Source: DATKWV01 sp035529405
GTDB lineage: Bacteria > Planctomycetota > Phycisphaerae > Sedimentisphaerales > Anaerobacaceae
DNA length: 20,342 bases
NCBI GenBank assembly: GCA_035529405.1
Contig: DATKWV010000170.1
Span: 1-20,342 of the forward strand
Reading direction: 5' to 3'
Shown here: one piece after another, positions 15,157 through 20,342 of the stretch
Layout: every line of letters starts with the position of its first letter
How positions within the stretch are numbered: the first letter of the stretch is position 1
Position numbers and translations under genes: made by a program
Notes under the pieces: generated by a model
Database searches by the model: none
Seen by the model: only the letters and a program-made list of their open reading frames with translations
Told to the model about the DNA's origin: nothing

Positions 15157-16836
15157 ATGGAGACCGGCTTAATAGTAAAAATGGTCTTCGGTATAACAGG
15201 GGGGCTTGGGATTTTTCTTCTGGGTATGAAGAACATGTCGGAGGGTATGCAGGCGGTGGCCGGTGAGCGGATGCGCAAGCTCATTAACGCCGTCACGAAC
15301 AATCGAATAGTAGCCTGCGGGGTGGGAATTGCGGTGACATCGCTGATACAATCGAGCTCGGTAACATCGGTTATGGTTCTTGGAATGGTAAACGCCGGAC
15401 TAATGAACCTTACACAGGCCATCGGGGTCATACTGGGAGCCGACATCGGAACCACTATAACGGGGTGGATATTAGTTCTGGAGGTCGCCAGGTACGGGAT
15501 GCCGATAATAGGTTTGTCGAGTTTTTTCTTTCTATTTTCAAAGCGTGACAGCGTACGGTACACGGCAATGCTGATATTAGGGCTGGGGATGGTATTTTTC
15601 GGGCTTCAGCTGATGAAGGAGGGTTTCTATCCGCTTCGCGAGATGCCGGGTTTTATCGTGTGGTTTTCGAAGTTTACGCCGACCAGCTATTTCGGTGTTT
15701 TACGCTGCTGTATTATAGGTGCAATGGTGACTGCCCTGATACAATCGTCGTCTGCAACGCTGGGTATAACAATGGGACTGGTAGGAACGGGGGTGATAAA
15801 CTTCGAGACAGCGGCGGCTTTGGTGCTTGGCGAAAACATCGGGACAACTATTACGGCGTGCCTGGCCTCCATCGGAGGCTCGACAAACGCAAAACGTACG
15901 GCCTGCGCGCACGTACTTATTAAAGTGTTCGGGGTAACGTGGGTGACGGCGTGCTTTCCTTTTTATATCGGCTTTATGAAAACCATTGTTCCCGAGGCGG
16001 CGACAGCAGTCATTACAAACGGCATGCAGAGTTTTCCTTACGCGATGACGGCCACGGCTTTATCGCACAGCTGTTTTAACATGGCCAACGTGCTGATTCT
16101 GCTGCCTTTTACGGCAGCGCTGGCGAAACTGCTGCATCGGATTATGCCCGATAGGGCAGATAAGGAAATCCCGCATCTTAAATACCTGGATATCCGGATG
16201 CTGGATACGCCGGCCATCGGGATTGAGCAGTCTCACGTTGAAATTGTTCGCATGAGCGAGATTGCTCGGAAAATGCTCAGCACGCTCAAAAGTATCGCCG
16301 AAAAAGGCTGCCGTGACGAGACAGTAGAGAGGAAAATCTTCGAGCAGGAGGAAATACTGGACAACGTTCAAAGGGAGATAGTGGAGTTTTTGAGCAGTCT
16401 GCTGTCGGGCACGGTGGCGCACCATGTTATGAATGACGCGCGTGTACAGCTTCGAATGGCCGACGAATACGAATCAATAGGCGACTATATAACCAACATA
16501 CTTAAACTAAACCTGAAGTTGCTGGGCATAAACCAGCAGATGTCGCAGGCAGGCAGAAGCGAAATCGTTGAACTGCATGACCGTGTTTTTGAGTTCGTGA
16601 GCTTTGTTAATGAAAGTGTCAGAGAAGATACAAACCAAACGCTGCCAAGGGCCTATACCGAGGGCAACGCCATAACGCACTTTATAAAAGAATCGCGGGC
16701 GCGGCATCTGGAGCGAGTCGGTACAGAAGGCACCTCGCCGCTGAAAAGCCTTATTTTTACCGATATGCTGAACTCGTACCGGCGAATAAAAGACCATGCC
16801 CTTAACATTGCCGAAGCACTCGCAGGCGAAAAATAG
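15157..16836 (+). CDS. Na+/phosphate cotransporter with C-terminal PhoU-like domain (paralog 2)
   Basis: A 559-aa homolog of the preceding gene product with the same order: membrane repeat 1 with QSSSV (65-69) and GADIGTTITG, repeat 2 with QSSSA (196-200) and GENIGTTITA, then a PhoU-like helical domain from about residue 345 with RMADEYESIGDYITNI and SYRRIKDHALNIAEAL. The first motif has Val in place of the usual Ala. Sequence similarity to paralog 1 is clear but not close, so the pair is an old duplication or the two have different roles, such as affinity. It lies 72 bases after paralog 1 and has, unlike it, a strong ribosome binding site. Confidence 0.93.
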   Translation: METGLIVKMVFGITGGLGIFLLGMKNMSEGMQAVAGERMRKLINAVTNNRIVACGVGIAVTSLIQSSSVTSVMVLGMVNAGLMNLTQAIGVILGADIGTTITGWILVLEVARYGMPIIGLSSFFFLFSKRDSVRYTAMLILGLGMVFFGLQLMKEGFYPLREMPGFIVWFSKFTPTSYFGVLRCCIIGAMVTALIQSSSATLGITMGLVGTGVINFETAAALVLGENIGTTITACLASIGGSTNAKRTACAHVLIKVFGVTWVTACFPFYIGFMKTIVPEAATAVITNGMQSFPYAMTATALSHSCFNMANVLILLPFTAALAKLLHRIMPDRADKEIPHLKYLDIRMLDTPAIGIEQSHVEIVRMSEIARKMLSTLKSIAEKGCRDETVERKIFEQEEILDNVQREIVEFLSSLLSGTVAHHVMNDARVQLRMADEYESIGDYITNILKLNLKLLGINQQMSQAGRSEIVELHDRVFEFVSFVNESVREDTNQTLPRAYTEGNAITHFIKESRARHLERVGTEGTSPLKSLIFTDMLNSYRRIKDHALNIAEALAGEK

Positions 16837-16855
16837 CAAACAATAAAATCAGGTA

Positions 16856-16884
16856 TTGCCAATACCGCAGCAGAAGAGTAGAAT
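16856..16884 (+). promoter_or_regulatory. Predicted promoter of the nfeD-floA operon, leaderless geometry
   Basis: TTGCCA, 17 bases, TAGAAT. The -10 ends 8 nt before the ATG at 16893, the same distance as in the aminotransferase promoter, and no Shine-Dalgarno is present. A 6-bp hairpin GGTATT-GCC-AATACC (16852-16866) overlaps the -35 and could be an operator. Confidence 0.55.
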
Positions 16885-16892
16885 TAGATTCA

Positions 16893-18440
16893 ATGAAGAA
16901 TCTGACCCGTAAAATCCTGATGGTTTTTGCGTGTGTGCTGGTATATAAATCGGCAGTGTCGGCTGATGTCAACCAGGCGGGTATCGAGCAGCCGAAAGTA
17001 AAGGCCGCTGTGATTGTGTGCAAGGGCCTGATTGACGACGGGCTGTATAAATCCATCCGACGCAGAAGCCAAACGGCCATCGATGCAGGTGCAGAATACC
17101 TGGTCTATGAAATAAGCACCTACGGCGGCCTGCTGAACGCTGCCGACGATATATCAAAATACTTTATCCTCGAAGTGGGCAAAAAAGCCCACACCGTTGC
17201 CTATATAACCACCGAAGCCATATCGGCAGGGGCGATGATAAGCGTCTCGTGCCGGGATATAATAATGCTTGAAAATACAACCATAGGCGACTGCGCGCCC
17301 ATACAATTGGGCGCTAAACTCGAAGGCGTCGAGCGCGAGAAGGCGGAAAGCTTTACCAGGGCCGCATTCAAGCGGGCCGCCGAGGCCAACGGCTATCCTG
17401 TGGCATTACTCGAGGCGATGGTCAGCATCCAGAGCGAAGTTTACAGGGTCAGGAATCTTCAGACACAGGAATATGAGTTTTTCGAAAAACAACAGATGCC
17501 GAAAGACCCTAATATCTATGACATAGAAAACAAAAAGCTGATAATCAGCGATACCCAGATATTGACGCTTACGGCTTCGGAGGCGTTCCAATACGGGATA
17601 GCGAGGGCACAGGTCGAAGACCAGCAGGGGGTATTCGATTTTCTGGCGGGTCGCGACGGGATAAAATTCTCCGAACCGGTGATGGTGCTGCCGACAATGT
17701 GGTCTGAGGAAATGGTCAGATGGGTGAACTCGCCGGCGATAATGGGTGTCCTTGTTCTGGTGGCGATGCTTGCGGTGTACCTGGAGCTTAGCACTCCGGG
17801 CGTGGGGCTTCCGGGCTTAGTGGCGGTTATCTGTATAACCATAATTGTCGGCAGCAAATACCTCATAGGGCTTGCAAACTGGGTGGAAGTGGCGTTGTTT
17901 ATAATGGGGGTGCTTTTGCTGGCGGTAGAGCTTTTTGTGCTGCCGGGTTTCGGCATTGCGGGGTTTTTAGGAATAATATGTATTTTGGGGGGGCTGTTCG
18001 GTATGCTCGTGAAAAACCCGCCGGATAAATTACCCTGGCCGGAATCTGCTTTTGACTGGGATGTGTTCACCAGCGGGGCGCTGGGGCTGGTGCTCGGATT
18101 TGCCGGTTTTATCATATTGGCGTGGATACTGGCGAAATATCTTCCCCGGCTGGAAGTGCTGACAGGATTAATGCTTACTCCGGCTGTGGCCAAACAAGGT
18201 ACGGAATTCGAGGTCAGTATGACCTCGCCGCCGGAAAGCAAACTGCCGTCGGTAAATGTCGGTGACGTGGGGGAAGTTGTTTCAATACTAAGGCCTACGG
18301 GAAAAGTCAGGTTCGGTGACGCAATTGTGGACTGCGTGGCCCAGGCACAGTTTCTTGACAAAGGCACGGCTGTGAGCATAATAGAAATCCACGGCAACAG
18401 AGTAGTTGTCAAAGAACAGAAGACTGAAAACGGAAGATAG
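16893..18440 (+). CDS. nfeD: Long-form NfeD membrane protein with ClpP-class serine protease-like domain
   Basis: A 515-aa protein of the NfeD1b/1510-N type. A signal peptide (1-24) is followed by a ClpP-fold domain at about 35-265. The segment EISTYGGLLNAADDI replaces the usual TPGG strand, and the nucleophile should be Ser111 in AISAGAMIS by comparison with archaeal 1510-N; the paired Lys is less certain (perhaps Lys150). Residues 285-420 hold about five membrane helices, and 445-508 form the OB-fold NfeD domain (VNVGDVGEVVSILRPTGKVRFG). The protein is thought to act with flotillins in membrane quality control. The last residues (QKTENGR) are encoded within a heptad repeat that runs past the stop. 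Confidence 0.93.
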   Translation: MKNLTRKILMVFACVLVYKSAVSADVNQAGIEQPKVKAAVIVCKGLIDDGLYKSIRRRSQTAIDAGAEYLVYEISTYGGLLNAADDISKYFILEVGKKAHTVAYITTEAISAGAMISVSCRDIIMLENTTIGDCAPIQLGAKLEGVEREKAESFTRAAFKRAAEANGYPVALLEAMVSIQSEVYRVRNLQTQEYEFFEKQQMPKDPNIYDIENKKLIISDTQILTLTASEAFQYGIARAQVEDQQGVFDFLAGRDGIKFSEPVMVLPTMWSEEMVRWVNSPAIMGVLVLVAMLAVYLELSTPGVGLPGLVAVICITIIVGSKYLIGLANWVEVALFIMGVLLLAVELFVLPGFGIAGFLGIICILGGLFGMLVKNPPDKLPWPESAFDWDVFTSGALGLVLGFAGFIILAWILAKYLPRLEVLTGLMLTPAVAKQGTEFEVSMTSPPESKLPSVNVGDVGEVVSILRPTGKVRFGDAIVDCVAQAQFLDKGTAVSIIEIHGNRVVVKEQKTENGR

Positions 18441-18459
18441 AAGACGGAAGACGGAAGAA
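18418..18459. repeat. Six heptads of RGAAGAC type across the nfeD stop codon
   Basis: Read in sevens: AGAAGAC, TGAAAAC, GGAAGAT, AGAAGAC, GGAAGAC, GGAAGAA. The first three units are inside the nfeD coding region and supply its last codons and TAG stop. Confidence 0.7.
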
Positions 18460-18476
18460 TCCGCATATTAAAGAAA

Positions 18477-18511
18477 AATAATCGATAATCAACTATCAAT
18501 AATCAATTCAT
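18477..18511. repeat. Five heptads of AATAATC type before the short nfeD gene
   Basis: Read in sevens: AATAATC, GATAATC, AACTATC, AATAATC, AATTCAT. Same family as 2973-2993. The repeat occupies the position where the ribosome binding site of the next gene should be. Confidence 0.7.
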
Positions 18512-18513
18512 AT

Positions 18514-19005
18514 ATGGACTGGTGGCTTATATTTGCTGTTTTTTTGTACCTTGTTTCGGCGATTCTGATAGTGGCCGAAGTGTTCGTGCCAAGCGGCGGG
18601 CTGATAAGCGTTTGCTCGCTGGTGTGCCTGGCAGGGGGGCTGGTTATATTCTTCCGCCAAAGCAACACAGCCGGCTGGATAGGTGTGATTATAGCTATAG
18701 TTATGATCCCGACTGTCCTGATTCTGGCATACAGGTTATTTCCGAGCACGGGTTTTGGGAAATCAGTTATATTGGCGCCTCCGCAGCGCCGGCAGGGCGA
18801 CGCAATACCCGACAGCGAACAACTGCAGGCCAAACTGGGGGCCGTGGGCACAGTCATTTCACCGCTGCGGCCGGTGGGAACATGCGATTTTTCGGGAGAA
18901 AGACTTGAATGCGTGGCTGAAAGCGGTTATGTTGACAAGGGAACAAAGGTTAAAGTTATCCATGTGCGGGGAACACAATTGACGGTCCGCGCAATCCAAA
19001 GCTAA
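18514..19005 (+). CDS. Short-form NfeD protein
   Basis: A 163-aa NfeD-family membrane protein without protease domain. Hydrophobic helices lie at about 4-25, 30-47 and 54-75, followed by an OB-fold domain at about 108-162 (LGAVGTVISPLRPVGTCDFS, then GYVDKGTKVKVIHVRGTQLTV), which closely resembles the C-terminal domain of the preceding long NfeD. Short NfeD proteins are usual genomic partners of FloA/YqfA flotillins. It follows the long nfeD by 73 bases of heptad repeat and precedes floA by 21 bases. No Shine-Dalgarno is visible before the ATG, so initiation may depend on the AT-rich repeat or on coupling. Confidence 0.9.
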   Translation: MDWWLIFAVFLYLVSAILIVAEVFVPSGGLISVCSLVCLAGGLVIFFRQSNTAGWIGVIIAIVMIPTVLILAYRLFPSTGFGKSVILAPPQRRQGDAIPDSEQLQAKLGAVGTVISPLRPVGTCDFSGERLECVAESGYVDKGTKVKVIHVRGTQLTVRAIQS

Positions 19006-19026
19006 ACATAAGAAAGGGCAAAGAAC

Positions 19027-20040
19027 ATGTACAATTTAACAAACTCAGTTGCAGCAGCCGCCGAGCCGCTAAGGATACTGGTGGTCGCAGTTTTGCTGGT
19101 CATCGGGATAGCAGTGCTGGTGTTTTTCCTGCTTGCGCTGAAGTTTTTCCGGCTGTGGCTGCAGGCAAAGCTTTCGCGCGCCGATGTAAAAATTTCCGAA
19201 CTAATCGGGATGTGGCTGCGCAAAGTCGATACCAGAACAATCGTGCTAAGCAAAATCACCGCAATTCAGGCCGGTTTGAGCCTGACGACCCAAGACCTCG
19301 AGAGTCACTATCTGGCAGGCGGCAGGGTGCCCAACGTTGTGCGGGCACTGGTGGCGGCCAACCGGGCCAATATCGAGCTGACGCTCAAAACTGCCACTGC
19401 AATCGACCTTGCCGGCCGGGACATCCTCGAAGCGGTGCAGACCAGCGTCAATCCGAAGGTCATAGACTGCCCCGACCCGACTAAAGGCAGGGGTACGGTT
19501 GATGCGGTCGCACAGGACGGCATACAGCTAAAGGCCAAGGCACGTGTAACCGTGCGGGCCAATATAGAAAGACTCATCGGCGGCGCTACCCAGGAAACGA
19601 TTGTTGCGCGTGTGGGCGAGGGCATAGTTACAACAATAGGCAGCGCAATTACGTATAAAAGGGTACTCGAGAGCCCCGACGAGATTTCGAAGGCTGTGCT
19701 TGCCAAAGGGCTTGACGCGGGCACCGCTTACGAAATCCTCTCAATCGACATTGCCGATGTGGACGTCGGGGAAAACATCGGTGCACAGCTTCAGGCGGCC
19801 CAGGCGGAGGCTGATATGCGAAGGGCAAAGGCCGAAGCCGAGAAACGGCGAGCAATGGCTGTGGCACGCGAGCAGGAAATGAAGGCGCTGGTACGCGAAA
19901 ACGAGGCCATGGTCCCGCTGGCGATTGCAGAGGCCTTCAAAAAGGGCAACCTCGGGATAATGGACTTTTACCGGATTCGCAATGTGCAGGCCGATACGGA
20001 TATGCGGGATTCCATCGCCAAGTCGGGGCCGAAGGAATAG
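19027..20040 (+). CDS. floA: Flotillin-like protein FloA
   Basis: A 337-aa protein of the FloA/YqfA (UPF0365) family. One membrane hairpin or helix (about 16-41) is followed by the SPFH-like domain with the family segments FRLWLQAKLSRADVKISELI, LAGGRVPNVVRALVAANRA, GRGTVDAVAQDGIQLKAKAR and ERLIGGATQETIVARVGEGI. The last third is a charged helical region (QAAQAEADMRRAKAEAEKRR) that drives oligomerisation in flotillins. It scaffolds membrane microdomains and should work with the two NfeD proteins just upstream. AAAGGG lies eight bases before the ATG. The ends and length match the family well. Confidence 0.96.
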   Translation: MYNLTNSVAAAAEPLRILVVAVLLVIGIAVLVFFLLALKFFRLWLQAKLSRADVKISELIGMWLRKVDTRTIVLSKITAIQAGLSLTTQDLESHYLAGGRVPNVVRALVAANRANIELTLKTATAIDLAGRDILEAVQTSVNPKVIDCPDPTKGRGTVDAVAQDGIQLKAKARVTVRANIERLIGGATQETIVARVGEGIVTTIGSAITYKRVLESPDEISKAVLAKGLDAGTAYEILSIDIADVDVGENIGAQLQAAQAEADMRRAKAEAEKRRAMAVAREQEMKALVRENEAMVPLAIAEAFKKGNLGIMDFYRIRNVQADTDMRDSIAKSGPKE

Positions 20041-20046
20041 TAGAAA

Positions 20047-20342
20047 ATGAATTTTCCGCATCAAATAATTATAGCAGCCCGCAATGACAACGTCGAAGGC
20101 TGGACACAGCTGCTTGTATTCGTGCTTTTGGCGGTTTTCTGGACGGTCAGCGGCATACTGAAGGCACGGGCCAACAAGCTCAAGCAGCAAAAAAAGGGCG
20201 AAACGGTCCGACCAGCGGGACCCGGCAGGGCGTATGTCAGCCCGGTCATAGAAATCAAACCTCCGCAGCGCAAGGTCAGCAGGCCGCAACCGGTACATGC
20301 GGCTGTACCGGTGTGGTCGCAAGCCGCACGCCCGGTTCCGCA
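20047..20342 (+). CDS. Single-span membrane protein downstream of floA, partial at window edge
   Basis: An ATG six bases after the floA stop opens a frame that runs off the window after 98 complete codons. A short start containing IIIAARNDNVEGW is followed by one hydrophobic segment (TQLLVFVLLAVFWTVSGIL, about residues 20-38), a basic patch (KARANKLKQQKKG) and a proline- and arginine-rich stretch with many Val/Ala. AAGGA within the end of floA, about ten bases upstream, can serve as ribosome binding site. I cannot name a family. Its close spacing argues for one transcript with nfeD-nfeD-floA and a role at the same membrane sites, which is inference. The 3' end is missing. Confidence 0.8.
   Translation, partial: MNFPHQIIIAARNDNVEGWTQLLVFVLLAVFWTVSGILKARANKLKQQKKGETVRPAGPGRAYVSPVIEIKPPQRKVSRPQPVHAAVPVWSQAARPVP

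Noticed and set aside
17516..18499. 327-codon minus-strand open frame opposite nfeD
   Set aside because: It mirrors the coding frame of a clear NfeD protein and its Ser/Thr/Pro-rich translation is typical of an antisense shadow.
18418..18511. CRISPR-like array at the nfeD junction
   Set aside because: The units are 7 nt long and directly adjacent with no spacers, so this is a simple tandem repeat.

Overview
The window looks like a chromosomal segment from a Planctomycetota bacterium, most likely a Phycisphaerae-type lineage. This is inferred from gene content: a Tat-exported sulfatase, a secreted PL11 rhamnogalacturonan lyase, an NfeD/NfeD/FloA membrane cluster and a DUF3417-type glucan phosphorylase. 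No marker gene settles the taxonomy. Base composition is near 50% G+C throughout. I see no prophage, IS element, CRISPR array, tRNA or rRNA.

Left third, minus strand (298-7025). An argH-thiL-PL11 lyase-tsaE run reads leftward from a near-consensus promoter at 7059-7087, with argH/thiL and thiL/lyase overlapping by four bases. After a 300-bp gap with its own good promoter comes a second tight operon: an ECF-like sigma factor, a single-span putative anti-sigma factor and an exported charged helical protein. Its layout recalls ECF/anti-sigma/periplasmic-sensor systems such as CnrYXH. A 12-bp-stem hairpin lies just beyond it. A possible 47-codon membrane-protein gene sits at the extreme left edge on the plus strand.

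Middle (7284-13348). A plus-strand PTS EIIA (PtsN-like) gene converges on a minus-strand alpha-glucan phosphorylase. A 347-bp hairpin-rich gap ending in a T9 tract separates the phosphorylase from a plus-strand aminotransferase and a Tat-type sulfatase.

Right third, plus strand (13390-20342). Two paralogous Na/Pi-cotransporter/PhoU fusion proteins are followed by a long NfeD with protease-like domain, a short NfeD, the flotillin-like FloA and a partial membrane protein. The last four look like one membrane-microdomain operon.

Two cross-cutting patterns deserve attention. First, three genes (aminotransferase, first Na/Pi transporter, long nfeD) lack a Shine-Dalgarno sequence and have -10-like hexamers only 7-8 nt before the ATG, suggesting leaderless mRNAs. 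Second, short tandem heptanucleotide repeats of three sequence types occur at five places. They lie in gaps, in the end of nfeD and in the signal-peptide coding region of the lyase, which suggests a dispersed 7-nt-period repeat family.
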